A DNA stretch of 64,000 bases from contig DASZEJ010000129.1 of NCBI GenBank assembly GCA_035940955.1, positions 1-64,000 on the forward strand. The letters are read 5' to 3'. Below are positions 8,610 through 16,751 of the stretch, in pieces; within the stretch, counting starts at the first letter, position 1; each line of letters opens with the position of its first letter. The DNA is from CADCVT01 sp035940955. Its GTDB lineage: Bacteria; Actinomycetota; Thermoleophilia; Solirubrobacterales; Solirubrobacteraceae. The position numbers and the translations under genes are program-made. Below the pieces are notes generated by a model, which saw only the letters and a program-made list of their open reading frames with translations, had not been told where the DNA came from and made no database searches.

Positions 8610-9299
8610 ATGCCGGAGATCACGTTCCTGGGCCACGCGTGCTTCCTGATCGAGGAGGGCGACGCGCGCGTCCTGATCGACCCGTTCCTGACCGGCAACC
8701 CGAAGGCCGCGCGCGAGCCCGGCGACCTCGACCCGACGCACATCCTCCTCACCCACGGCCACGCCGACCACATCGGCGACACGGTCGACATCGCGCGGCG
8801 CACCGGCGCGCCCGTCGTCGCGGTCCCGGAGCTGGCGAACGAGATCTCCGGCGACCTCGGCGGCGACCACGAGGTCCTCGACCCCAACCTCGGCGGCACG
8901 GTGAAGTTCGACTGGGGCTGGGCGAAGCTCACGCCGGCCTGGCACACGGCCGTCTCGCCGAAGGGCACGCCGCACATGCCCGCCGGCCTGCTCGTGAACA
9001 TCGGCGGGCGGACGATCTACCACCTCGGCGACACCGCCCTGTTCAGCGACCTGCAGCTCGTCGCGCGGCGCGGGGACAAGGTCGACGTGGCGCTGATGTG
9101 CATCGGCGGCCACTACACGATGGACCGCTACGACGCGGTGACGGCCGTCGAGATGGTGCAGCCGCGCGCGGTCATCCCCTGCCACTACGACACGTTCCCG
9201 CCGATCGAGACCGACGCCCAGGCGTTCAAGTCCGACACCGAGGGCCAGACCGACGCCGAGGTCGTCGTGCTGCAGCCGGGCCAGTCGCACGCGCCATGA
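8610..9299 (+). CDS. UPF0173 metal-dependent hydrolase (MBL fold)
   Basis: A 229-residue metallo-beta-lactamase-fold protein of the UPF0173 (YtkL-like) group. The HxHxDH metal motif is present as THGHADH, the second metal Asp and His appear in YHLGDTALF and PCHYDTFP, and GHACFLIE opens the fold as is typical for the family. The biological substrate of this group is not established. The start ATG 8610 follows a purine-rich GCGAGGGGA stretch. It sits between the small helical protein and a Lrp ligand-binding-domain protein whose ATG overlaps its stop, which suggests a coupled three-gene unit. Confidence 0.88.
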   Translation: MPEITFLGHACFLIEEGDARVLIDPFLTGNPKAAREPGDLDPTHILLTHGHADHIGDTVDIARRTGAPVVAVPELANEISGDLGGDHEVLDPNLGGTVKFDWGWAKLTPAWHTAVSPKGTPHMPAGLLVNIGGRTIYHLGDTALFSDLQLVARRGDKVDVALMCIGGHYTMDRYDAVTAVEMVQPRAVIPCHYDTFPPIETDAQAFKSDTEGQTDAEVVVLQPGQSHAP

Positions 9300-9571
9300 C
9301 GCACGCGATCGTGCTGATCGAGGCCGAGCGCGGCGCCCTCGCGACGCTGGGCAGCGAGCTGGCGGAGATGGAGGGCGTCGGGGCCGCCTACTCGGTGACC
9401 GGCGAGTGGGACTTCGTCGCGCTCGTCCACCTGCGCCGGCACGAGCGGCTGGCCGAGGTCGTCGCGCACGGGATCGCGAAGCTGCCGGGCGTCGTGCGCA
9501 CGCAGACGATGGTCGCGTTCGAGGCGTTCTCCCGGCACGACCTCGAGGCGCTGTTCGACGTCGGCGCGTAG
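9296..9571 (+). CDS. Stand-alone Lrp/AsnC ligand-binding (RAM) domain protein
   Basis: A 91-residue protein made only of the RAM/Lrp effector-binding domain: strand-helix-strand blocks AIVLIEAERG, GVGAAYSVTGEWDFVALV, and VRTQTMVAFEAF. It has no helix-turn-helix, so it cannot bind DNA as classical Lrp does; such single-domain proteins form oligomers that bind amino acids or modulate partners. The ATG overlaps the stop of the UPF0173 gene (ATGA), indicating coupled translation. Starting at ATG 9296 gives the whole domain. The effector is unknown. Confidence 0.82.
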   Translation: MTHAIVLIEAERGALATLGSELAEMEGVGAAYSVTGEWDFVALVHLRRHERLAEVVAHGIAKLPGVVRTQTMVAFEAFSRHDLEALFDVGA

Positions 9572-9573
9572 CG

Positions 9574-9909
9574 CTAGGCGATGCGGTCGCCCGGCTCGGC
9601 GCCGTCGCGCGGCTCGAGCAGGATGACCGTGTCGCCGCGCATGGCGCCGAGCACCAGCACCTCCGAGCGCACCGGCCCGATCTGCCGCGGGGGAAAGTTC
9701 ACGACGCCCACGACGAGCCGCCCCTCGAGCTCCTCGCGCGCGTAGTTGGTGATCTGCGCGCTCGAGCGCCTCTCGCCGACCTCCGGCCCGAAGTCGATCC
9801 GCAGCTTCCACGCGGGCTTGCGCGCCTCGGGGAACTCCTCGACGGCGAGGACCCGGCCGACGCGCATGTCGACCTTGAGGAAGTCGTCGAACGTGATCTG
9901 CTCGGTCAC
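9574..9909 (-). CDS. csaA: CsaA-like tRNA-binding domain protein
   Basis: A 111-residue OB-fold protein of the CsaA family, related to the tRNA-binding domain of methionyl- and phenylalanyl-tRNA synthetases and described as an export chaperone in Bacillus. The typical opening FDDFLKVDMRVGRVLAVEEF, the SSAQITNY segment and VVNFPPRQIG are all present. Length equals that of the family. GTG start; a TAGGCT box (9922-9917) ends 7 nt upstream with no Shine-Dalgarno, so a leaderless mRNA is likely. Its stop is 2 bp from the convergent Lrp-domain gene. Confidence 0.92.
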   Translation of the reverse strand: MTEQITFDDFLKVDMRVGRVLAVEEFPEARKPAWKLRIDFGPEVGERRSSAQITNYAREELEGRLVVGVVNFPPRQIGPVRSEVLVLGAMRGDTVILLEPRDGAEPGDRIA

Positions 9910-9946
9910 GCGCGCCAGCCTACGCGGCGCCGCGGGGCGGGGCGGC

Positions 9947-11389
9947 TCAGCCGCCGCCGTACTGCGCGTCGCCGGCGTGGGGCTCGGCCGGGGCGGGCGC
10001 GGGCTCCTCGGCGGGCGGCTGCTCGGCCGGGGGCTGCTCGGCGGGCTGCGGCTCCGGCTGCGGCTGCGGCTGCGTCGTGCCCTGAGAGGGCGCCGGGTGC
10101 CAGCCGCCGTCGTCCGCCGGCTGGGCGGGCAGCGCGGTCGTGTCGACGCCCTGCTGCACCGGGCCCGTCGCGGCGGCGGGCACCGTGCCCGGCGGCTCCT
10201 CGACCAGGATCGGGGTGGCGCTCGCCGGGACGTCGGTCGGGCGCTCCTCGGCCTCCCGCTTCGGCTTGCGGGCCGGCTCGTCCCGCCGCGCTTCGACGTG
10301 CGCCGGCTGGCTCGGCGCGACGTCGCTCGTCCGCGGGGCGGCGACGACCGGAGCCGGGACGGGGGTCGCGGCGGCCAGCGCGGGCGGCGCGACCGCGGCG
10401 GCGGCGGGCGGGTGCGGCTCGGGCACGCGCGCGCGCTTGACCTCGACGGCGCCCGCGGTGACGATCGCCGCGGCGGCGATCCCCGCGGCGGCCTTGGTGG
10501 CGACGGCGCTGGCGCCCGCCGAAAGCACCCCGGCGCCGCCGGCGCCCGCGGCCGCGGTGGCGGCCCCGCCGGCGCTCGCGGTGGTGCCGAGGTGGGCCAG
10601 GAACGCCTTCTTCAGGAACAGCAGCGGGCCGACCGGCATGATCGAGGCCAGCGCCTTGTTCGTCTCGCGCAGCTGCTTGCGGAAGTTCGCGCACTTCTCG
10701 CACGAGCGCAGGTGGCGGCGGACCGGCGCGCTGACGCGCGTCAGGCCCTCGGCGACCTGCCCGAGCTCCTCGCGCACCTCCTCGCACGTCAGCTGGCGGG
10801 CCTCCGACATCTCGGCGAGCGACACGCGCGCGCGCACGAGCAGCGACTTGACGCTCGGGACCGTCGTCTCCATCGCCTCGGCGATCTGCTCGTAGGACAG
10901 CGCGTCGATCTCGCGCAGCAGCAGCGCGGTGCGCTGGGTCTCCGGCAGCTCCTGCACGTCGCCGATGAGCAGGCGGAACTCCTCGCGCCGGTGCACCTTG
11001 TCGGCGGTCGTCAGGCCGCCCTCGGACAGGTGGACGTCCATCGAGTCGACGCCGATCGCGGTGTGGCGGCGCAGGTGGTTGAGCGAGCGGTTGCGGGCGA
11101 TCCGGTACAGCCACGGCCGCACGTTGATCGGCCGGTCGTCGGCCAGGATCGCGTTGAACGACGCGGCGAAGACCTCCTGGAGGACGTCCTCGGCGTCCTC
11201 GCGCGAGGCGAGCATGTGGCGGCAGAACGCGAGCAGCCGGGCCTGGTAGCGCGCCACGAGCGCCTCGAACGCGGCGTGGTTGCCGCGGCGGACGAGCGCG
11301 ATGAGCCGCTCGTCCGACTGGAGGCGGAGCAGGGGAGTAGGGCCACGGAGACCCGCGGCCGCGGCGGGCTTGAGGGCTGATGCTTCCAC
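9947..11389 (-). CDS. ECF-type sigma factor fused to zinc finger, membrane-like segment and Pro/Gln tail
   Basis: A 480-residue protein (GTG 11389). Residues 25-100 match sigma region 2 (DAEDVLQEVF, RPWLYRIARN) and about 140-192 match region 4 (LSYEQIAEAMETTVPSVKSL). A putative anti-sigma-type zinc finger follows directly: HxxxCxxC at H226, C230, C233. Next comes an Ala/Gly-rich stretch with a weak hydrophobic segment near 300-316, then a Pro/Ala/Gln/Glu-rich tail to the C-terminus that looks disordered or cell-wall spanning. Fusing the sigma factor to its own zinc-finger regulator suggests membrane tethering and a signal from outside. No separate anti-sigma gene is nearby. The start is uncertain, since no ribosome binding site is seen. 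Confidence 0.85.
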   Translation of the reverse strand: MEASALKPAAAAGLRGPTPLLRLQSDERLIALVRRGNHAAFEALVARYQARLLAFCRHMLASREDAEDVLQEVFAASFNAILADDRPINVRPWLYRIARNRSLNHLRRHTAIGVDSMDVHLSEGGLTTADKVHRREEFRLLIGDVQELPETQRTALLLREIDALSYEQIAEAMETTVPSVKSLLVRARVSLAEMSEARQLTCEEVREELGQVAEGLTRVSAPVRRHLRSCEKCANFRKQLRETNKALASIMPVGPLLFLKKAFLAHLGTTASAGGAATAAAGAGGAGVLSAGASAVATKAAAGIAAAAIVTAGAVEVKRARVPEPHPPAAAAVAPPALAAATPVPAPVVAAPRTSDVAPSQPAHVEARRDEPARKPKREAEERPTDVPASATPILVEEPPGTVPAAATGPVQQGVDTTALPAQPADDGGWHPAPSQGTTQPQPQPEPQPAEQPPAEQPPAEEPAPAPAEPHAGDAQYGGG

Positions 11390-11472
11390 GCGTGTGCTTG
11401 GCTGGAACTCGCAGCGCCCGGCGAAGTTGCGCGCCAGGGGCCGTCCTCCCAGCGTAGCGGCGATTTCCGGCG

Positions 11473-12687
11473 CTACGCGGGGGCGGGCGCCCGGCCGGCC
11501 GCGCGCAGCGCGCAGTCGCGGACGGCGCGGCTGAGGCGCATGAGCGTCACGTCCCCGAGCGGCGTGCTGAACGAGCCGATGCGGTTCGTCACGAACCCGA
11601 CCGACAGCCCCAGCTTTGGGTCGGCCCAGGCGCCCGAGCCGCCGTAGCCGTAGTGCCCGAACGCGCGCGGCGACTGGCGGCCGGCGACGAACGCCTGGTG
11701 GTAGCCGGTGCGCCAGCGCATCCGCAGGCCGAGGACGGCGTCGGCGGTGCGGACCCGCACGCGCCCCAGGTCGTGCGTCGCCTCCGCGGAGAGCAGGCGC
11801 GTGCCGCCGTCCGCCCCGCCGTTGGCGAGCGTCGCGTACAGCCGCGCGAGCGCGTCCGCGCTGAACGCGCCGTTGATCGCCGCCATCTCGGTCGACCAGA
11901 TCGGGGGCTCGGCCCCGAGGAAGAGGCGGTCGAAGCCGGGCAGGTGCAGCGCCTCGAAGGCCGCCCGCATCCGGGTCGCGCGGGTCCAGAGCGGCGTGAG
12001 GACCTGCGCGGCGGAGCCCAGGTGCCGGAGCGCGGAGCCGACCGGCTCGGCGACGCGGCCGCGCTCCGCTGGCGGCACGCCGACGTGCAGGCCGTCGACG
12101 CCGAGCGGCTCGGCCAGCTCGGTGCGGACGAGGTCGGCGATGCCCCGGCCGGTCACGCCGCGCAGCAGCCCGGCGAGCACCCAGCCGTAGGTGAACGCGT
12201 GGTACGCCGAGGTGCGCGTCGGCGCGCGGACGGCGCGGGCGGCGATGCGCTCCTCCATCGCGAGGTGGTCGAGGACGTCCTCCGCGCGATCGGCGATCGC
12301 CTGCACGCTGTGCAGCCCGGCGCGGTGGGTCATGACGTCGCGGACGGTGATCCGCTCCTTGCCGCCCGCGCCGAACGCGGGCCAGTGGGCGGCGACCGGG
12401 TCGTCGAGGCCGAGCAGCCCGCGGTCCGCGAGCCGGTGAACGACCGTCGAGGCGACGCCCTTCGTCGTCGAGAAGCTGATCGCGAGCGTCTCCGGCGTCC
12501 ACGGCCGCTCGCCCCGCCGATCCGCGCTGCCGGCCCACAGGTTCGCGACGGTCTCCCCGCCCATCCGGACGACGAGCGCCCCGCCGCCGGCCCCGGGCCG
12601 CCGCCCGACGAGCCGCCCGAAGGCCGCCGCGACCGGCCGGAACGCCTCGGCGACCTCGCCGCGAGCGGGGTGGGGCGCCGGCTGCAT
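11473..12687 (-). CDS. EstB-like serine hydrolase (beta-lactamase/class C fold)
   Basis: A 404-residue member of the serine beta-lactamase superfamily (EstB/carboxylesterase type VIII group). The nucleophile motif SxxK is at S73-T-T-K76, a Tyr-containing second motif is near residues 162-167 (YHAFTY), and the third motif appears as HYGYGGSG. Such enzymes usually cleave esters, sometimes beta-lactams. No signal peptide is evident with ATG 12687, so it is probably cytoplasmic. ATG 12687 is chosen over 12723 because TACGCT (12700-12695) lies 7 nt upstream, a leaderless arrangement. It sits alone between the sigma gene and the Fic module, all on the minus strand. Confidence 0.85.
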   Translation of the reverse strand: MQPAPHPARGEVAEAFRPVAAAFGRLVGRRPGAGGGALVVRMGGETVANLWAGSADRRGERPWTPETLAISFSTTKGVASTVVHRLADRGLLGLDDPVAAHWPAFGAGGKERITVRDVMTHRAGLHSVQAIADRAEDVLDHLAMEERIAARAVRAPTRTSAYHAFTYGWVLAGLLRGVTGRGIADLVRTELAEPLGVDGLHVGVPPAERGRVAEPVGSALRHLGSAAQVLTPLWTRATRMRAAFEALHLPGFDRLFLGAEPPIWSTEMAAINGAFSADALARLYATLANGGADGGTRLLSAEATHDLGRVRVRTADAVLGLRMRWRTGYHQAFVAGRQSPRAFGHYGYGGSGAWADPKLGLSVGFVTNRIGSFSTPLGDVTLMRLSRAVRDCALRAAGRAPAPA

Positions 12688-12756
12688 CGCGGCCAGCGTA
12701 AGGGACGTCCGCCGCGCTGGCACGCCACGCCGGCGACGAGTGCGTCGCGTGCCCGG

Positions 12757-13398
12757 CTACCGCAGGCCTGCCAGGAAGTCCCGGAGCATCTGCTCCATCA
12801 CCGCGAGCATCACCTGATCGTCGCCGGCCATCGACGCGGCGGCCGCGGCGCCGTACGGCTGGCCGGCCCGCGGCTTGATCGTCACGAAGGGGGGCAGGCC
12901 GTATCGCAGGGCCGCCCAGTTGGCCCACAGCCGTGCGGTGCGGCCGTTGCCGTTGGCGAACGGGTGGATGCGCACCCAGTTGCCGTGCAGTGCGGCGCAG
13001 AGGGTCAGCACCCCGTGAAGCGCGACGGGCGCCAGCGTCGACGGGTCGGCGCCGACCGCGATCACGCCGTCGAGCCGGGACGCCGCGATCTGCGCGCCCG
13101 CCTCGAACCGCGCGAGCGCCTCAGGTACCTCTGTGGACGGCACCGCGAGCACGCCGCCGACCTGCACCTCGTAGCCGATCAGGTCGGGGAACTTGGGATC
13201 CGAGTCGCGGACCTCGCCGGCGTAGTAGTCGTGCGGCCGCGGGATCCCGTCGTACAGGTCGCGGTGCCACTGCTGTGCCATGGCCACCGCCGGAGGCTCG
13301 CGCTGGTCGGCCTCGCCGGCGATGCTCGCCAGCACCTTCGCGGCGTTCGCCGCGATCGTCGGTGCGTCGGCGGGATCGTCCTCCCACCGCGTCGGCAC
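12757..13398 (-). CDS. Fic-domain protein (probable AMP-transferase toxin)
   Basis: A 213-residue Fic protein. The catalytic loop HPFANGNGRTAR (H145-R153 and beyond) fits HxFx(D/E/N)GNGRxxR, so it should transfer AMP, or a related group, from a nucleotide to a target side chain. The flap region near LAVPSTEVPEAL is also typical. A possible weak inhibitory motif, SxxxE (S25...E29), precedes the core, but the usual Gly/Asn after Glu is Ala, so self-inhibition is uncertain. GTG start 3 bp after the stop of the ribbon-helix-helix gene: a two-gene toxin-antitoxin-like operon with the putative antitoxin first. Confidence 0.88.
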   Translation of the reverse strand: MPTRWEDDPADAPTIAANAAKVLASIAGEADQREPPAVAMAQQWHRDLYDGIPRPHDYYAGEVRDSDPKFPDLIGYEVQVGGVLAVPSTEVPEALARFEAGAQIAASRLDGVIAVGADPSTLAPVALHGVLTLCAALHGNWVRIHPFANGNGRTARLWANWAALRYGLPPFVTIKPRAGQPYGAAAAASMAGDDQVMLAVMEQMLRDFLAGLR

Positions 13399-13401
13399 CG
13401 A

Positions 13402-13737
13402 CTACCTGAAGGCCTCTGCGACGCCGTACGCGTCGTGCGTGCGTCGCGTCTCGACCATCCGCGTCTTGATCGGGTCGTCGTCGTACGCCTCCGCGCGCGC
13501 GAACTCCTCGATGGCACCCGGAAGGTGATCGTCGCGCCGGTAGCCGCGCAGCAGCGCGAGCGTCCCGGTGAGGTCCTGCTCCAGCAGCAGCGCCGCCGCC
13601 TGCAGCTCGCGCTCCAGCATCTCCTCGGCGAGCTGGTTCTTCGTCACGCCGTAGCGCTCGGCGAGCAGCCCGAGGATCTCGTGGTTGCGGCGGTTCCGGA
13701 AGCGGAGCGTGAACTTGGGAGGGACGGGTGTGCCCAT
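13402..13737 (-). CDS. Ribbon-helix-helix-type antitoxin partner of Fic
   Basis: A 111-residue protein. Residues 9-45 fit a CopG/Arc-like fold: a strand (FTLRFR), then two helices (NHEILGLLAERY, TKNQLAEEMLERELQ). The C-terminal half is acidic and probably contacts the toxin. It has no SxxxE(G/N) motif, so it is not a VbhA/FicA-type active-site inhibitor; repression or direct toxin binding by another route is the likely role. The ATG is preceded by a GAGGAAGG ribosome binding site. The upstream -10 box TAGTCT overlaps a short inverted repeat, consistent with autorepression. Confidence 0.7.
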   Translation of the reverse strand: MGTPVPPKFTLRFRNRRNHEILGLLAERYGVTKNQLAEEMLERELQAAALLLEQDLTGTLALLRGYRRDDHLPGAIEEFARAEAYDDDPIKTRMVETRRTHDAYGVAEAFR

Positions 13738-13762
13738 GGCGCCTTCCTCGATCGGCTGACAG

Positions 13763-13801
13763 AGACTAGCAGTCTGCCGTCAATTTCCGGCTTTGCCGTC
13801 A
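13763..13801. promoter_or_regulatory. Candidate operator of the Fic module
   Basis: AGACT-AGC-AGTCT (13763-13775) is a perfect short inverted repeat that covers the minus-strand -10 box TAGTCT (13768-13763). Just upstream, the octamer TGCCGTCA occurs twice in direct orientation (13775-13782 and 13794-13801), 19 bp apart, about two helical turns. This is the type of site a ribbon-helix-helix dimer pair binds. Binding is inferred. Confidence 0.4.
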
Positions 13802-13827
13802 GCCCGACAGGCGTACCATCCGGACGT

Positions 13828-14538
13828 ATGGAGCTGCCGCGCCGGTTCGAGACGACCTACAGGGGCGCGCCCGAGCAGCGGCCGATCGTCGTCCGGCCCG
13901 GCGTGGACCCGGCGGCCGTCGATCCGCTGCTCGAGCGGCTCCAAGCTGTGGACTGGGCGGAGCTCTATCACGCCTACGGTCCGGCGACCGACGTCCCCGG
14001 CCAGCTCGCGGCGGTCATCGTCGGCGACGACCAGACCCGTGCGGAGGCGTGGGCGAACCTCTGGGGCAACATCCACCACCAGGGGACGATCTACGAGGCG
14101 ACCGTGCCGGCCGTGCCGATCGTGCTCGACGTCGCCGGCTGGCGCGAGCACCCGGATCGCGTCGAGGCGCTGTGGATGCTTCGCGAGATCGGAGATGCCG
14201 AGGGGGTCAGCGTCTGGCGCTACGACAGCAGAGGAGAGATCGTCGCCGACGAGGACGCGCAGGAGCGCCTCTACCCCGAACTGCGCTCCGAGCTCACCGC
14301 TGGATCGGCCCGGCTCCTCGAACGCTGGCGGAGCGAGCCGGACGACGTCCAGCGCGCGCTGCTCTGGCTGCTGTCCGTGCTGCCCGACCTGCGCGCACAG
14401 CACGGGGACCTGATCCGGGAGATCCTGCCCGAGCGCCACCGCCGCGCGTGGGAGCTGGTGATCGCGGCCGAGTGGGACGAGGACGAGGACGCCGTTGAAG
14501 CGCTCGAGGAATGGGCGCAGTCCGGCAGCGACCGCTGA
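13828..14538 (+). CDS. HEAT-repeat-like protein of unknown function
   Basis: A 236-residue acidic, helical protein. It contains a pattern WANLWGNIHHQGTIYEAT followed by VPIVLDVAGW, which resembles the first repeat of actinobacterial HEAT/armadillo-like proteins often found beside toxin or polymorphic loci. No catalytic motif. ATG 13828 is preceded by TACCAT (13814-13819) with an 8-nt gap and no Shine-Dalgarno, so it is probably leaderless. It diverges from the Fic/antitoxin operon across 90 bp and ends next to tRNA-Leu on the other strand. A role as an immunity or binding protein is only a guess. Confidence 0.65.
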   Translation: MELPRRFETTYRGAPEQRPIVVRPGVDPAAVDPLLERLQAVDWAELYHAYGPATDVPGQLAAVIVGDDQTRAEAWANLWGNIHHQGTIYEATVPAVPIVLDVAGWREHPDRVEALWMLREIGDAEGVSVWRYDSRGEIVADEDAQERLYPELRSELTAGSARLLERWRSEPDDVQRALLWLLSVLPDLRAQHGDLIREILPERHRRAWELVIAAEWDEDEDAVEALEEWAQSGSDR

Positions 14539-14539
14539 G

Positions 14540-14625
14540 TACCCGGGGCGGGACTCGAACCCGCACGCCCTCGCGGGGCAGCGCGGTTTAAGCGCGCCGT
14601 GTCTGACCAGTTCCACCACCCGGGC
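14540..14625 (-). tRNA. tRNA-Leu (anticodon TAA)
   Basis: An 86-nt type II tRNA on the minus strand. The acceptor stem pairs GCCCGGG with CCCGGGT (G1-U72 wobble), discriminator A at 14540. The anticodon loop CTTAAAC gives TAA at 14590-14588, reading the rare UUA codon. A variable arm CCCCGCGAGGGC-like helix and the T loop GGTTCGAGTCC are visible. CCA is not encoded. Confidence 0.95.
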
Positions 14626-14668
14626 ACCGGGGATCGTAGTGGGACTCCCGGAGCGCGGACGAGGCTCG

Positions 14669-14674
14669 TAGAGT
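14669..14674 (+). promoter_or_regulatory. -10 box of the pentose phosphate operon
   Basis: TAGAGT ends 8 nt before the GTG start of the glucokinase gene, with no ribosome binding site between. The operon transcript is predicted to start at or next to the start codon. No clear -35 box is visible. Inference from spacing and sequence. Confidence 0.4.
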
Positions 14675-14682
14675 CCAGAGAC

Positions 14683-15654
14683 GTGAGCGGCCGCATCATC
14701 GGCGTCGACGTCGGCGGGACGAAGGTCGCCGCGGCGGCGCTGGAGGACGGGAGGCTCGGGGAGGTGTCGCTGACCGCGACCGAGACCGGGCAGACCGAGC
14801 GGTTCGTCGAGCAGCTCGCCGCCGTCGTCGCCGCTCACGGGGAGGCCGACGCGGTCGGGATCGCCGTCCCGTCGGTGGTCGACTTCGCGACCGGCACCGC
14901 GCGGTTCAGCGTCAACGTGCCGCTGCGCGACGTGCCGCTGCGCACCGTCCTGTCCGAGCGGCTCGGCGGCGTCCCCGTCTTCGTCGACAACGACGCGACC
15001 TGCGCCGCGCTCGCCGAGGCGCTCGACGACGACCACCGGCCGGTCGGGAGGGTCGTCGTGATGCTCACCGTCGGGACCGGCGTCGGCGGGGGCGTCGTGC
15101 TGGACGGGCGGATCTTCCGCGGCTCGACCGGCGCCGCGCCCGAGCTGGGGCACATGATCGTCGCCGCCGACCTGACGAACGGCGCGCCGCAAGCGCCGAA
15201 GAGGTTCCCCCATCCCGCCGCGCTCGAGTCCCACGCCTCCGGGCCCACGCTCGACGAGCTGGGCGAGCGGCGCAGCATCGGCAAGGGCCCGCGCGTGGTC
15301 GAGCGCGCCAGGGCCGGCGATCCCGACGCGGTCGACGCGCTGCGCGTCGTTGGCGAACGGCTCGGCGTGGGCATAGCCAACGTGATGAACCTGTTCGACC
15401 CGGACCTCGTCGTCATCGGCGGGGGCGTCTCGGCGGCGGGCGAGCTGCTGCGGCGGCCGGCCGAGGAGGCCGCGCGCCGCCTGACGCTCCCCGGCGTCGG
15501 CACCGCGACGCGGATCGCGCTCGCCCGCCACGGGGTCCACGCCGGCGTGCGGGGCGCCGCCCTGCTCGCCGCCCAGGAACTGCACGCAACGACCGGCGCC
15601 CGCGCCGTCCCCGTCGACGGGGCCGCGGACCGCCAGCCCGAGAGGACCGCATGA
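14683..15654 (+). CDS. ROK-family glucokinase lacking the zinc-finger cysteines
   Basis: A 323-residue ROK sugar kinase, expected to phosphorylate glucose with ATP. The N-terminal phosphate motif DVGGTK, the catalytic D104 in VDNDAT, the GTGVGGG loop and ELGH157 are seen. The ROK signature CxCGxxGCxE, which normally follows that His by about 10-20 residues and binds zinc, is absent: residues 160-185 hold no Cys and end with ALESHASG. A GTG start 8 nt after TAGAGT gives the canonical N-terminus; upstream codons would overlap tRNA-Leu. First gene of a seven-gene sugar operon; the transaldolase ATG overlaps its stop. Confidence 0.88.
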   Translation: MSGRIIGVDVGGTKVAAAALEDGRLGEVSLTATETGQTERFVEQLAAVVAAHGEADAVGIAVPSVVDFATGTARFSVNVPLRDVPLRTVLSERLGGVPVFVDNDATCAALAEALDDDHRPVGRVVVMLTVGTGVGGGVVLDGRIFRGSTGAAPELGHMIVAADLTNGAPQAPKRFPHPAALESHASGPTLDELGERRSIGKGPRVVERARAGDPDAVDALRVVGERLGVGIANVMNLFDPDLVVIGGGVSAAGELLRRPAEEAARRLTLPGVGTATRIALARHGVHAGVRGAALLAAQELHATTGARAVPVDGAADRQPERTA

Positions 15655-16751
15655 GCACGCACGCCACCACCGCGAACCCCCGACTCGCCGCCCTCGCCGC
15701 CGCGGGCACCAGCCCGTGGCTCGACCAGATCCAGCGCTCGCTGATCGAGAGCGGCGAGCTCGCCCGCCTGCGCGACGAGCGGAGCCTGCGCGGCGTCACC
15801 TCCAACCCCGCGATCTTCGAGAAGGCGATCCTCGGCTCGAGCGACTACGACGACACGATCGCCGAGCTCAACGCGCAGGGCGCCGACGCCCGGCACATCT
15901 TCCGGACGATCGCCGTCGCCGACGTCGGCGCGGCCGCCGACGTGCTGCGCCCCGTCTTCGACGAGCACCGCGACGGGTTCGTCAGCCTCGAGGTCGACCC
16001 GGACCTCGCCTTCGACACCAACAAGACGATCGACCAGGCGCGCGAGTACTGGAACGCGCTCGACCGCCCCAACGTCATGATCAAGATCCCCGGCACGCTC
16101 GAGGGCGTCCCGGCGATCGAGCACGCGATCTACGAGGGGATCAACGTCAACGTGACGCTGCTGTTCAGCGTCGAGGCCTACTCGCAGGTCGCCGAGGCGT
16201 ACATCCGGGGCCTCGAGTACCGCCGCGAGCACGGCAAGAGCGTCGACGGCGTGCACTCGGTGGCGAGCTTCTTCGTCAGCCGCGTCGACACCGAGGTCGA
16301 CAAGCGCCTGGAGGAGCTGGGCCGCCAGGACCTGCGCGGGCTCGCGGCGGTCGCCAACGCCCGCGCCGCGTACAAGCGCTTCCAGGAGATCTTCGAGGGC
16401 GAGCGCTTCGCCGAGCTGCGCGCGGCGGGCGCGAACGTCCAGCGCCCGCTGTGGGCGTCGACGGGCGTCAAGGACCCGGCCTACCCCGACACCAAGTACG
16501 TCGACGCGCTCGTCGCCCCGCACACGGTCAACACGATGCCGCTCGACACGCTCGAGGCCGCCGCCGACCACGCCGACGTGCGCCCCGGCACCGCGCTCGA
16601 GGACCCGGCGGAGGACCTGGAGAGGCTGCGCGACGCGGGCATCGACATGGAGGACGTGACTGGGAAGCTCCTGCGCGACGGCGTCGACAAGTTCGTCACG
16701 CCGATGGAGAAGCTGCTCGAGGGGATCGAGAGCAAGCGGGAGGCCGTATGA
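15651..16751 (+). CDS. tal: Transaldolase
   Basis: A 366-residue transaldolase of the long actinobacterial type, moving a dihydroxyacetone unit between sugar phosphates in the non-oxidative pentose phosphate pathway. The Schiff-base lysine is K145 in NVMIKIPGT; GVTSNPAIFEKAI near residue 48 and STGVKDPAYPDTKYV near 275 are further family marks. ATG overlaps the glucokinase stop (ATGA) and its own stop overlaps the PGI start in the same way. In many bacteria Tal and Pgi are one fused polypeptide; here they remain separate but tightly coupled. Confidence 0.96.
   Translation: MSTHATTANPRLAALAAAGTSPWLDQIQRSLIESGELARLRDERSLRGVTSNPAIFEKAILGSSDYDDTIAELNAQGADARHIFRTIAVADVGAAADVLRPVFDEHRDGFVSLEVDPDLAFDTNKTIDQAREYWNALDRPNVMIKIPGTLEGVPAIEHAIYEGINVNVTLLFSVEAYSQVAEAYIRGLEYRREHGKSVDGVHSVASFFVSRVDTEVDKRLEELGRQDLRGLAAVANARAAYKRFQEIFEGERFAELRAAGANVQRPLWASTGVKDPAYPDTKYVDALVAPHTVNTMPLDTLEAAADHADVRPGTALEDPAEDLERLRDAGIDMEDVTGKLLRDGVDKFVTPMEKLLEGIESKREAV

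Noticed and set aside
9390..12928. Long minus-strand open frame extending upstream of the sigma factor
   Set aside because: The extension overlaps the EstB gene in another frame and has no sigma-like or other domain; only the part from about 11389 is protein-like.
11653..13827. Very long plus-strand open frame leading into the HEAT-like gene
   Set aside because: It runs antisense through the EstB and Fic genes; its composition is that of GC-rich shadow sequence. The real start is ATG 13828.
14599..14682. Longer N-terminus for the glucokinase
   Set aside because: The extension lies within tRNA-Leu and adds no conserved residues.
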